A stretch of DNA of 64,000 nt from Paraburkholderia youngii. Lineage in GTDB: Bacteria; Pseudomonadota; Gammaproteobacteria; Burkholderiales; Burkholderiaceae. A program made the position numbers and the translations under genes. Below, one piece after another: positions 1 through 7,326 of this stretch. Numbering within the stretch: the stretch's first letter is position 1; each line of letters begins with the position of its first letter. Below the pieces are notes generated by a model. That model ran no database searches and was not told where the DNA came from. It saw only the letters and a program-made list of their open reading frames with translations. The stretch is taken from the NCBI RefSeq assembly GCF_013366925.1, contig NZ_JAALDK010000001.1, positions 5,702,001 through 5,766,000 on the forward strand, read 5' to 3'.

Positions 1-1555
1 CCCCCGACTCTTCGAGCCGGAACACGGCAATGGCATCCTTCAGAATGACCGCCTGCTCCTCCAGCGACTTCGCCGCGGCCGCCGCCTGCTCGACGAGCGC
101 CGCGTTGTGCTGGGTGACCTCGTCGATCTGCGACACCGCCTTGTTGACCTGCTCGATGCCGTCGCTCTGTTCGAGTGCCGACGCCTCGATCTCGCTCATC
201 ACGCCGGTCACACGCTCGACGGCCTTCATCGCTTCCTGAATCGTCTTCTGCGCATCCGACACCAGCGACGCACCTTCCTCGACCTTCGCCGCCGACTCGC
301 CGATCAGCTCCTTGATCTCCTTGGCCGCCGCGCCGGAGCGCTGCGCGAGGCTGCGCACTTCCGAGGCGACCACCGCGAAGCCGCGGCCCTGCTCACCCGC
401 GCGAGCCGCTTCGACGGCCGCGTTCAGCGCGAGGATGTTGGTCTGGAACGCGATCCCCTCGATCATGCCGATGATCTCGGTGACCTTGCGCGACGAATCG
501 CTGATGCCGTCCATCGTCTCCGTCACGCGCGACACCACCTTGCCGCCGCGCGTGACCGTGTCGAGCGCGCCGTGCGCGAGGCGGTTCGCCTGCTTCGCGT
601 TGTCGGCGTTCTGCTTCACGGTCGCCGACAGCTGCTCCATACTCGCCGCGGTCTCCTGCAGCGCGGCCGCCTGCTGCTCGGTGCGCGCCGACAGATCGGC
701 ATTGCCCGACGCGATCTCGTTCGCCCCCTGCGTGATCGCGCTCGTGCTGCCGCGCACCTTGCCGACCGTTTCGACGAGGCCGTCGCGCATCCGCGTCAGC
801 GCGCCGAGCAGCTGACCCATCTCGTTGCGCGATTTCACCTTGATCGCGACGCTCAGGTCACCGGCCGCGATGCGCTCGAAGTGCTTGACCGTCGCGTTGA
901 CCGGCTTGATCAGCGCCGACGACAACGCGACGCGCGCGCCCACGGCAATCACGAGCGCGATCACCGCGATCGCGCCGAACAGCACTGTCGCGAGCTGGAA
1001 GCGGCGCGCGCCGGTCGCGGCCTGCTGATGCTGATTGTCCATCTGCGCTTTTTCGAGCGCGTCGATCGCCTTCGAGTAAGACGCGTACAGGCTGTTCGCG
1101 GTATCCCCCTGGATGGTACGGAAGGTGTTGAAGTCGAAGTCGGTCAGTGCCTTGAATTCCGGTTCGAGCGCCTTGTCGACGAGCGCCGCGCGCGCTTCGC
1201 CGACGCTGTGCGCGAGCTTGCGCTCGGCGTCGCTCGCGAACGGGCCGGCCATGTAGTTGTGGAAATCGTCGTTCGATTCGACCAGCACCTTGTGCGCGGC
1301 CGGCAGCAGATCGTCGGTCTGCTTGCCGATACTGAACAACGTCTGATAGGTGCCCAGCGCGAGTTGCACCTGCAGAAGCTTCTCGGAACTCGCCTTCAGA
1401 TGCGACAGCGCGGCCTCGCTGCGCTGCGTGTCGTCGAGGCTGTCGTTGGCGAGCTTCAGCGCGCCGTATCCGACAGCGATGACGGTCAGCAGGAAGGCGA
1501 CGAATACGCTGATCACGAGCGTCAGTCCGCCGCGAATTGTGATGTTGTTTAGCAT
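1..1555 (-). CDS. Methyl-accepting chemotaxis protein (3' end cut by window edge)
   Basis: Transmembrane chemoreceptor that passes ligand binding to CheA/CheW at the cell pole. Read on the minus strand from the ATG at 1553-1555, with GGAG a few bases upstream. Visible parts in order: TM1 near residues 8-30, a periplasmic four-helix-type sensor region, TM2 near 190-212, a HAMP segment, methylation helices ([20 protein letters not shown]) and the invariant hairpin tip ([20 protein letters not shown]). The frame stays open to base 1, so about 518 residues are present and the extreme C-terminus is missing; any CheR-tethering tail cannot be seen. The ligand is unknown. It is not obviously linked to the polysaccharide genes that follow. 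Confidence 0.95.
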   Translation of the reverse strand, partial: MLNNITIRGGLTLVISVFVAFLLTVIAVGYGALKLANDSLDDTQRSEAALSHLKASSEKLLQVQLALGTYQTLFSIGKQTDDLLPAAHKVLVESNDDFHNYMAGPFASDAERKLAHSVGEARAALVDKALEPEFKALTDFDFNTFRTIQGDTANSLYASYSKAIDALEKAQMDNQHQQAATGARRFQLATVLFGAIAVIALVIAVGARVALSSALIKPVNATVKHFERIAAGDLSVAIKVKSRNEMGQLLGALTRMRDGLVETVGKVRGSTSAITQGANEIASGNADLSARTEQQAAALQETAASMEQLSATVKQNADNAKQANRLAHGALDTVTRGGKVVSRVTETMDGISDSSRKVTEIIGMIEGIAFQTNILALNAAVEAARAGEQGRGFAVVASEVRSLAQRSGAAAKEIKELIGESAAKVEEGASLVSDAQKTIQEAMKAVERVTGVMSEIEASALEQSDGIEQVNKAVSQIDEVTQHNAALVEQAAAAAKSLEEQAVILKDAIAVFRLEESG

Positions 1556-1771
1556 GGGGTCTCCGGAACGCCTTTGTTGCGCGCGACTGACACTTCGTCG
1601 CATCCAGGTTTACGGTTGCGGCGCGCATGCGGCGTATAGGGGGAATCCATGAGGAGCGAGTGCTGACGGGCCTCTGCGGGCCGCTTCGATCTCGCTATCT
1701 GGGATATTCCTGCTGCCCCGCCTGAAAGCTTTGCGTCCCTGCCGCACGCCGGCCGCCGTGCGTTTCGTTTG

Positions 1772-1777
1772 TATAAT
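1772..1777 (+). promoter_or_regulatory. Candidate -10 box (TATAAT) of the polyprenyl transferase gene
   Basis: A perfect TATAAT lies 27 bases before the ATG at 1805. It overlaps a possible TTG start at 1769, which argues against that longer reading and for the ATG. No convincing -35 hexamer was found 16-18 bases upstream, so this is a single-box inference. Confidence 0.4.
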
Positions 1778-1804
1778 TCCGCGTCTTCGCTCAGGCCCAT
1801 TTTC

Positions 1805-2905
1805 ATGCTTAGTTTTGCGCTCGGCTTTCTCGTCTCTCTGCTGATCACGCTGTTGATCGTGCGCTATGCGCATCTGCATGAAAAATTTTCGACCGATACC
1901 GATCTGGCCGGCGTGCAGAAATTCCATGTGCGTCCGGTGCCGCGCATCGGCGGGACCGGGATTCTGCTCGGGCTGCTCGCCGCCGCGGTGCAATTGCATC
2001 GTGCGTATCCGGCCGTGTCGGGCAGCATTCTCGGGCTGATCGCGTGCGGCATGCCGGCGTTCGGCTCGGGGCTCGTCGAGGATCTGACCAAGCGCGTGTC
2101 GCCGCTCGTACGCCTCGTCTGCACGATGGCGGCCGCCGCCCTCGCCTGGTTCTTTCTCGACATCGCGGTCACGCGCATCAGCGTGCCGCCGCTCGACTTT
2201 CTGCTGTCATATGCGGCGATCTCGTTCGTGGTCACGGTGCTCGCGGTCGCGGCGCTCGCCAACGCGATCAATATCATCGACGGCTTCAACGGCCTCGCGT
2301 CGATGGTCGCGTTCATGATGTTCGCGTCGCTCGCGTACGTGGCGTTCCAGGTGCACGACCCGGTCGTGCTGTCGGCGTCATTCATGATGATGGGCGCGGT
2401 GCTCGGCTTCTTCATCTGGAACTTCCCGGCCGGGCTGATTTTTCTCGGCGACGGCGGCGCGTACTTCATCGGCTTCATGCTCGCCGAGCTGTCGATCCTG
2501 CTCGTGATGCGCAATCGTGATGTATCCGCGTGGTATCCGGTGCTGCTCTTCATGTACCCGATCTTCGAGACCTGCTTCTCGATCTACCGCAAGAAGTTCA
2601 TTCGCGGCATGTCGCCGGGCATTCCGGATGGTGTGCATCTGCATATGCTGGTCTACAAGCGGCTGATGCGCTGGGCGGTCGGCGCGCGCACCGCGCGCGA
2701 GCTGACGCGCCGCAACTCGCTGACGTCGCCGTACCTGTGGCTGCTGTGCCTGATCGCGGTCGTGCCGGCGACGCTGTTCTGGCGGCACACGCTGCATCTG
2801 TTCTGCTTCGTTGTCGTATTTGCGGCGACTTACGTGTGGCTTTACGTGAGCATCGTGCGGTTCAAGTCGCCGAGGTGGATGGTGGTGAGGAAGGAGAAGC
2901 GGTAG
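1805..2905 (+). CDS. Polyprenyl-phosphate sugar-1-phosphate transferase (WecA/MraY superfamily)
   Basis: Integral membrane PNPT-family enzyme that moves an N-acetylhexosamine-1-phosphate from UDP-sugar to undecaprenyl phosphate, the first step of O-antigen or related glycan synthesis. About 366 residues with roughly ten hydrophobic segments. Family motifs: NIIDGFNGLASM (the metal-binding loop), FLGDGGAYFIGF, and a C-terminal HLHMLVYKR like the HxHxxxxxR loop. The ATG start puts MLSFALGF as the first membrane helix; a TTG start 36 bases earlier would overlap a TATAAT box. Monocistronic, ended by a strong terminator. The substrate cannot be told from sequence. A second, divergent PNPT enzyme lies at 7327-8349. 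Confidence 0.88.
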   Translation: MLSFALGFLVSLLITLLIVRYAHLHEKFSTDTDLAGVQKFHVRPVPRIGGTGILLGLLAAAVQLHRAYPAVSGSILGLIACGMPAFGSGLVEDLTKRVSPLVRLVCTMAAAALAWFFLDIAVTRISVPPLDFLLSYAAISFVVTVLAVAALANAINIIDGFNGLASMVAFMMFASLAYVAFQVHDPVVLSASFMMMGAVLGFFIWNFPAGLIFLGDGGAYFIGFMLAELSILLVMRNRDVSAWYPVLLFMYPIFETCFSIYRKKFIRGMSPGIPDGVHLHMLVYKRLMRWAVGARTARELTRRNSLTSPYLWLLCLIAVVPATLFWRHTLHLFCFVVVFAATYVWLYVSIVRFKSPRWMVVRKEKR

Positions 2906-2916
2906 GTGGAAACGAC

Positions 2917-2942
2917 AAAGGCGCCCGAGGGCGCCTTTTTTT
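2917..2942 (+). terminator. Rho-independent terminator after the polyprenyl transferase
   Basis: A GGCGCCC/GGGCGCC hairpin with a short GA-centred loop, followed by seven T residues, starts 12 bases after the stop codon of the gene ending at 2905. Confidence 0.9.
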
Positions 2943-3118
2943 GGTCGAAATAGCCTTAGCCGCCTCGAAAGTGGCTCATATGTAGCATGGGTATCGGCCG
3001 AAAATTCGAATTCCGCTTACTCGGCTCGAAATGTAGTAATAGAACCCTCTCGTCACCGAGATCCCTCGAAATTCATTAATGCACGGGAAAAATAAAACCC
3101 CGTCGCCGACGCTTTCGT

Positions 3119-3376
3119 CTACTTCGTGCGATACCACCGCCATAGCTTCATGATCGCCACATACGCCAGCACCGCTACGATCAGTTCGATAGTCACCCAC
3201 GTCACGAAAATTAGATCTCCGGGGTCCCGGATGCCAAGCCAATCCGAAGCACGCCACCAGACGGCTAGATGGCTCTCCGTCATTGGATAGGGATACGGGC
3301 GAACATAGCGAACCGAAAGAACGAACAGACACAGAAACAGCACGACCTTGAACACCCTACGGGCAAGTATTGCCAT
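3119..3376 (-). CDS. Small two-helix membrane protein, probable immunity protein (copy 1)
   Basis: An 85-residue inner-membrane protein. TM1 is about residues 6-25 and TM2 about 55-78, with an intervening loop of about 30 residues (WLGIRDPGDL) and a basic tail (KLWRWYR), predicting both ends in the cytoplasm and the loop in the periplasm. Its ATG lies inside the last codons of the DUF2778 effector frame (20-base overlap), the usual coupling of toxin and immunity genes. It resembles the protein at 4198-4464 (same length class, shared WLGIRDP and AIMKLWRWYR), roughly 60% identical by eye. Immunity function is inferred from position and topology, by analogy with Tlde1/Tldi1 pairs. Its partner effector is a pseudogene, so it may now be an orphan antidote. 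Confidence 0.6.
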   Translation of the reverse strand: MAILARRVFKVVLFLCLFVLSVRYVRPYPYPMTESHLAVWWRASDWLGIRDPGDLIFVTWVTIELIVAVLAYVAIMKLWRWYRTK

Positions 3377-3838
3377 ACGTGATGACCTCGATTGTTCCGT
3401 ACGCGCGAAGCCCCGGACGGCCGGAGAGAATCGTACTGGTGTTCAACAGCGAGTTGCGGATGACCAGAAAATCACCGCGGCTCGGCAGGGTGATGCAGCC
3501 GAGTGAAGCACCTTCACCGCCTGCCGGATGCAACCGGAAATGCCCGCGCTTGACACCATTGACCCATGTAAAGTCATCAATGCTGCCGTCATCCCGATAC
3601 AGGGCGAACCATTCATTGTGATTCGTTGGGCTACCCCATGCGGCATTCCACGTACCCTTCGCCAAGGCAAGATCCAATACTTACCGGCGGGAATCGGCCC
3701 CTTGTTCGGAACCGCCGTGCAGCCGCCCCGATTGCGCTATTGATCGTTGCCTGAATACGCGTTGAACGTGCCAAGGCCATTGATCGTGAGCGGCGACAGC
3801 CGCGCGTTGTTCACGAGAAATTTGCCGAAGTAAGCCAT
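3357..3838 (-). pseudogene. Broken DUF2778/Tlde1-like effector (copy 1)
   Basis: Homologous throughout to the intact gene at 4445-4963. It begins with ATG at 3836-3838 (MAYFGKFLVNN...). A TAC to TAG change stops the frame where the intact copy reads NNQYRNRGG. Next, the stretch between KYWI and FALYRDD is 37 bases shorter than in copy 2, shifting the frame. The downstream part still reads as a clean 106-codon frame that keeps the catalytic-type HPAGGEGASLGCITLP (His and Cys) and the YGNTCP end. Two independent lesions mean the full protein cannot be made. A partial product from an internal TTG near 3677 is possible but would lack the N-terminal third. Confidence 0.85.
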
Positions 3839-3841
3839 GTT

Positions 3842-3886
3842 TCACGCCTCCTGATTACGCTGCCTGTAAGTCATTGCGTCCTGCAT
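3842..3886 (-). other. Conserved 14-codon leader ORF before the copy 1 effector
   Basis: A tiny frame, MQDAMTYRQRNQEA, ends TGA three bases before the effector ATG. Its last codons contain AGGAGG, which also serves as the Shine-Dalgarno of the effector. The same frame is kept upstream of copy 2 (4967-5011). It may be a translated leader or only a shared 5' region. Confidence 0.3.
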
Positions 3887-3980
3887 AGGTGCTTCCCGTT
3901 GCTGAAATCTTGACCCTAGGCGCGCGGCCCACTGGCGCGCTACAGGACGACTGCAGATTTGCCGCCTCTCTCGCCTGGGC

Positions 3981-4006
3981 AAAAAAAGCGCGCCTCAGGG
4001 GCGCGC
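3981..4006 (-). terminator. Minus-strand terminator between the two toxin/immunity units
   Basis: Read on the minus strand, GCGCGCC and GGCGCGC form a 7-bp stem with a 5-base loop followed by seven T. It lies downstream of immunity copy 2 and the scar, and about 140 bases upstream of effector copy 1. It is duplicated at 5104-5128. Confidence 0.75.
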
Positions 4007-4084
4007 AAAACAGTTGCATCATGAGAATGTCCACAGAGCCGTCACCTCAGCGGCAATGACATACCGGGTGGCGACGGTTCAATG

Positions 4085-4195
4085 CTAGGTGTATGTGCCG
4101 GGCGCAGGCTTCAGCCAACTCCGAAAAAACAGCAGGACTTTAAGCACCCTTTGGACAGGTGTTGCCATATGTGATGACCTCAATTGTTCGGTATG
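4085..4195 (-). pseudogene. Scar of a third toxin/immunity copy
   Basis: Directly after the stop of immunity copy 2, the minus strand repeats the last codons of the effector (TIEVITYGNTCP, then KGA and TAA at 4140-4142). It then repeats the first codons of an immunity gene (MATPVQRVLKVLLFF, ATG at 4166-4168), before running into sequence homologous to the region upstream of effector copy 2. The resulting 27-codon frame ends at 4085. It looks like a recombination joint. The switch falls around a TTTTCGG-like stretch present in both parents, suggesting a short-homology junction. Confidence 0.6.
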
Positions 4196-4197
4196 CC

Positions 4198-4464
4198 TTA
4201 AGCCCCCCGCTTCGGGCGATACCACCGCCATAGTTTCATGATTGCCATATAGACCAGCGTAGTCGCAGTGAGATTCATGGCTACCGTCACCCAGAAAAAT
4301 AGATCATCGGGGTCACGGATGCCCAACCAGTTGGCGACGTGCAACCATGCGCGCGACTCGCTTTCGGTCCACTCCACGGGATAGGGATGGACGTACGGCA
4401 GCAAAAGACGGAACAGGCCGCAAAACAGCACGACCTTGAGCACCCTACGGGCAAGTGTTGCCAT
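4198..4464 (-). CDS. Small two-helix membrane protein, probable immunity protein (copy 2)
   Basis: An 88-residue inner-membrane protein with TM1 near residues 6-25, a periplasmic-side loop containing WLGIRDPDDL, TM2 near 55-77 and a basic tail KLWRWYRPK. Start chosen at ATG 4462-4464 (MATLARRV) because it aligns with copy 1 and gives the same 20-base overlap with the effector stop; a start five codons earlier is possible. The differences from copy 1 cluster in the loop between the helices, the part expected to touch a periplasmic toxin. Together with the intact effector upstream it forms the functional-looking pair. Confidence 0.65.
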   Translation of the reverse strand: MATLARRVLKVVLFCGLFRLLLPYVHPYPVEWTESESRAWLHVANWLGIRDPDDLFFWVTVAMNLTATTLVYMAIMKLWRWYRPKRGA

Positions 4465-4963
4465 GAGTGATGACCTCAATTGTTCCGTAGGCGCGAAGCC
4501 CCGAACAACGTGCGGGAATTTGCATCGTGTGCAGCAGCGCGTGGCGGATTCTCATGAAATCGCTATGGCTCGGCAGCGTAATACAGCCAAGCGAAATCCC
4601 GCTCCCGCCTGCCGGATGCAACCGGAACTGCCCGCGCTTGACACCATTAACCCATGTCCAGTCATCAATCGCCACATCGTCCCGATACAGGGCGAACCAT
4701 TCACGGTGATTCGACGGATGGCCTACGACCGAATTGAGACTGTCTATAGCCCACGCGTAAGCCTGAGAGCCGATGCCGCCCGTGGGACGGTCCACGATCC
4801 AGTACTTGCCGGCAGGGATGGGACCGTTATCGGGCACCGTTGTGCAGCCGCCCCGATTGCGGTATTGATTGTTGCCCGAATAGGCGTCGAACGTGCCGAT
4901 GCCATTAATGGTGAGCGGTGCTAGGGGCTCGTTGTTCACGAGAAATTTGCCGGTGTAGGCCAT
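4445..4963 (-). CDS. DUF2778/Tlde1-like L,D-transpeptidase-type effector (intact copy)
   Basis: A 172-residue protein with no signal peptide, matching the DUF2778 architecture: N-terminal FLVNNEPLAPLTINGIGTF, then CTTVPDNGPIPAGKYWIVDRP, WFALYRDD, and the active-site stretch HPAGGSGISLGCITLP with candidate catalytic His116 and Cys127. In Salmonella the DUF2778 protein Tlde1 is a type VI secretion effector acting on periplasmic peptidoglycan tetrapeptides as an L,D-carboxypeptidase/exchange enzyme. That function here is by family. AGGAGG precedes the ATG at good spacing. It overlaps its downstream immunity gene by 20 bases. No type VI structural gene, VgrG or PAAR is in the window, so the delivery route is unknown. 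Confidence 0.8.
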   Translation of the reverse strand: MAYTGKFLVNNEPLAPLTINGIGTFDAYSGNNQYRNRGGCTTVPDNGPIPAGKYWIVDRPTGGIGSQAYAWAIDSLNSVVGHPSNHREWFALYRDDVAIDDWTWVNGVKRGQFRLHPAGGSGISLGCITLPSHSDFMRIRHALLHTMQIPARCSGLRAYGTIEVITHGNTCP

Positions 4964-4966
4964 ATG

Positions 4967-5011
4967 TCACGCCTCCTGCTTGCGCTGGCTGTAGGTCATC
5001 GTGTCCTGCAT
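4967..5011 (-). other. Conserved 14-codon leader ORF before the intact effector
   Basis: The frame MQDTMTYSQRKQEA is preceded by GGGAGG at proper spacing and stops with TGA three bases before the effector ATG. The homologous frame at 3842-3886 has the same length, start and stop; three of fourteen residues differ and other changes are silent. Short length makes coding status uncertain. Confidence 0.35.
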
Positions 5012-5103
5012 GGGTTCCTCCCGTTGGTAAAATCTTTGCCATAGGCGCGCGGGCTGCTGGCGCTACAGGACGACTCCGGATTTGTCGCCTCTTTCGCCTG
5101 GAC

Positions 5104-5128
5104 AAAAAAAGCGCGCCACTGGGCGCGC
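5104..5128 (-). terminator. Minus-strand terminator upstream of the intact effector
   Basis: A GCGCGCC/GGCGCGC stem with the 4-base loop ACTG (plus-strand reading) and an A7 tract on the plus strand, giving T7 on the minus-strand transcript. It is the homologue of 3981-4006. It should block read-through from the polysaccharide genes, so the effector probably has its own promoter in the next ~100 bases. Confidence 0.75.
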
Positions 5129-5434
5129 AAAACATTTGCATCACAGAAAAAAGAGCCAACCGAGCCACCACCTCAGCGGGAAAGACATACCGGGTGGCAA
5201 CGGGTCCATGCTAGGTGTATGTGCTGGGCGGAGCTATCAGAGAACTCCGAAAAGCCGGGGTGTGCGCGATGGTCGTCAACTCTCCTGGGCAAAAATAAAA
5301 AAAAGCCCCAGCATGTCTGCAGGGGCTTCTAACGATAAACATCCGACGGCCAATTTCAACGGGGCGAATGACCTGCCTTCGCGAGTACTGATTCAATGCT
5401 CCGACTACTCCAATGACTCGCGGCAGCGAACCGC
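5129..5434. other. Non-coding stretch between the dehydratase and the effector unit
   Basis: No credible gene. It contains sequence shared with the 4007-4130 segment (repeat unit upstream part) and the minus-strand terminator at 5291-5328. Confidence 0.5.
5291..5328 (-). terminator. Terminator of the wbiI-like operon
   Basis: On the minus strand AAGCCCC and GGGGCTT pair, with an inner GCA/TGC stem, followed by a long T-rich tract (plus strand A-run 5291-5304). It lies about 110 bases after the stop of the dehydratase gene at 5435. Confidence 0.85.
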
Positions 5435-7315
5435 CTACGACACCCGCGTCGCCGGCGCCACACTACGCAGCGTCGTCGCCGTCGCCGGCAGATACTCCGG
5501 CACCCAGCGCCGCAGATCGCGCCGCACTTCATCGTCGGCCGGCACGCGATGCTGCATCAGCCACGGCAGCAGGTTGTCGATCAGGCTGTCCGGCACCTCG
5601 CGCGCCTGCGCGATGCGCAGCTTCGGGTGCGGCGTGCGCGTGGTGGTTTCGTCATCGGCGAGCAGTTCCTCGTAAAGCTTCTCGCCCGGGCGCAAACCCG
5701 TGAACACGACGCGAATCTGCTCTTCGGTGAAGCCGTACAGGCGGATCAGATCGTGCGCGAGATCGGCGATACGCACCGGCTTGCCCATGTCGAGAATGAA
5801 AATCTCGCCGCCGCGCCCCATGCTCGACGCCTGCAACACGAGCTGCGACGCCTCCGGAATCGTCATGAAGAACCGCGTGATTTCCGGATGCGTGACCGTC
5901 ACCGGGCCGCCGCGCGCGATCTGCTCCTGGAACTTGGGAATCACGCTGCCCGCGCTGCCGAGCACGTTGCCGAAGCGCACTGTCTCGAACTGCGTGCGCC
6001 GCGCGCCCTGCTGCTGCAGAGCCGAGCACGCCATCTCCGCGAGCCGCTTGCTCGCGCCCATCACGTTGGTCGGGTTGACGGCCTTGTCGGTCGAAATCAG
6101 CACGAAATGCGCGACGTCGTGGCGGATCGCCGCGCGCGCGACGCGGTACGTGCCGAGCACGTTGTTGCGCACCGCCTGCCACGTGTTGACCTCTTCCATC
6201 AACGGCACGTGCTTGTAGGCCGCCGCATGAAATACGATGTGCGGACAGTAGCGCGCCATCACCTGATCGAGCAGCAGCGAATCCTTCACGTCGCCGACGA
6301 GCGGCACCACCGACACTTCCGGATACTTGTCGCGCAGCTCTTCGTTCAGGCGATAGATCGAGAACTCGGAAATGTCGAACGCGACCAGTTGCACCGGACC
6401 GAAGCGCAGAATCTGCCGGCACAGCTCCGAGCCGATCGAGCCGCCCGCGCCCGTCACCATCACGACGCGGTTCTTCAGCAGCGCGGCGACGTGCTCGGTA
6501 TCGATCGTCACCGGGTCGCGGCCGAGCAGGTCTTCGAGATCGATCTGCCGCACCCGCGACAGGAATGCCTGGCCTTGCGTGAGCGGCGTGAGCGCGGGCA
6601 GCGTCATCGCGCGTACGCCGGCGCGCACGCACAGCGTGGCGATGCGCCGATGCGCTTCCACCGACGCCGACGGAACCGCGATGATCACGTGCTCGACCTT
6701 CAGCTCCGTGCAGATCTTCTGCAGATCGCTGATCGCGCCAACCACGCGATAGCCATAGATTTCACGGCCCTGCTTGATGGGATCGTCGTCGAGCAGACCG
6801 ACGAGGCGCCATTGGCCCGAGCGCTTCAGCTCGCGCACGAGGTTCGCGCCGGCATTGCCTGCGCCAAGCACGAGCACCGGCTTGCCCTGGCCGACCAGGC
6901 CGCCGTAGCGATAGAACTCCTTGGCCGCGCGATACAGTGCGCGTGAGCCGCCCATGGTCAGGAACAGCAGCATCGGCGACACGATCAGCACCGAGCGCGG
7001 CACGACCGGCGCGGGCTGCAACAGCGCCGAGCCGATCACGACGACGAGCGCGCCGACGCCGATCGCTTTCGCGATCCGCACGAGGTCGGGCAGGCTCGCG
7101 AACACCCACATGCCGCGATAGAGGCCGTAGCTGCGAAACATCACCGCGTAGATCAGCAGCACCCACACGAGTGCATGCAGCCCGCTCGACCAGAACGGCG
7201 CGGGCACCGGCCCGTTGAACCGGATCACATAGGCCAGCAGCCAGGCCATGGCCACCGCGCACAGGTCGAACGCAAACGCACTGAACGAAAGCCATCTGGC
7301 TTTGAAGCTTTTCAT
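5435..7315 (-). CDS. Membrane nucleotide-sugar 4,6-dehydratase (WbpM/CapD/FlaA1-like)
   Basis: Makes a UDP-4-keto-6-deoxy-hexosamine precursor for O-antigen. The 626-residue size is the long membrane-anchored class: four hydrophobic segments in the first ~120 residues, a CoA-binding-like Rossmann region (LVLGAGNAG near 149-157) and the SDR domain starting at TGAGGSIGSE (288-297). The active site reads ISTDKAVNPTNVMGASK, with Met where most SDRs have Tyr. This S-M-K arrangement is known for WbpM. Last gene of a three-gene minus-strand operon in the order of Burkholderia wbiG-wbiH-wbiI, of which this is the wbiI counterpart. A clear terminator follows. Confidence 0.92.
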   Translation of the reverse strand: MKSFKARWLSFSAFAFDLCAVAMAWLLAYVIRFNGPVPAPFWSSGLHALVWVLLIYAVMFRSYGLYRGMWVFASLPDLVRIAKAIGVGALVVVIGSALLQPAPVVPRSVLIVSPMLLFLTMGGSRALYRAAKEFYRYGGLVGQGKPVLVLGAGNAGANLVRELKRSGQWRLVGLLDDDPIKQGREIYGYRVVGAISDLQKICTELKVEHVIIAVPSASVEAHRRIATLCVRAGVRAMTLPALTPLTQGQAFLSRVRQIDLEDLLGRDPVTIDTEHVAALLKNRVVMVTGAGGSIGSELCRQILRFGPVQLVAFDISEFSIYRLNEELRDKYPEVSVVPLVGDVKDSLLLDQVMARYCPHIVFHAAAYKHVPLMEEVNTWQAVRNNVLGTYRVARAAIRHDVAHFVLISTDKAVNPTNVMGASKRLAEMACSALQQQGARRTQFETVRFGNVLGSAGSVIPKFQEQIARGGPVTVTHPEITRFFMTIPEASQLVLQASSMGRGGEIFILDMGKPVRIADLAHDLIRLYGFTEEQIRVVFTGLRPGEKLYEELLADDETTTRTPHPKLRIAQAREVPDSLIDNLLPWLMQHRVPADDEVRRDLRRWVPEYLPATATTLRSVAPATRVS

Positions 7316-7326
7316 TGCGCAGAACC

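Larger units (their letters stand above)
3119..5258. repeat. Tandem duplication of a ~1.1-kb toxin/immunity unit
   Basis: Each unit on the minus strand holds an upstream region with a terminator, a 14-codon leader, an effector and an overlapping immunity gene. Matching points: 4963 to 3838 (offset 1125), 4464 to 3376 (offset 1088, explained by the 37-base deletion in the first effector), and 5258 to about 4130. Divergence between units shows the duplication is not recent. Confidence 0.8.

Noticed and set aside
107..1552. Long plus-strand ORF (481 codons)
   Set aside because: Antisense shadow of the methyl-accepting chemotaxis gene, which has clear protein motifs on the minus strand.
4436..4924. 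Plus-strand ORF in the toxin locus
   Set aside because: Antisense to the intact effector; no homology.
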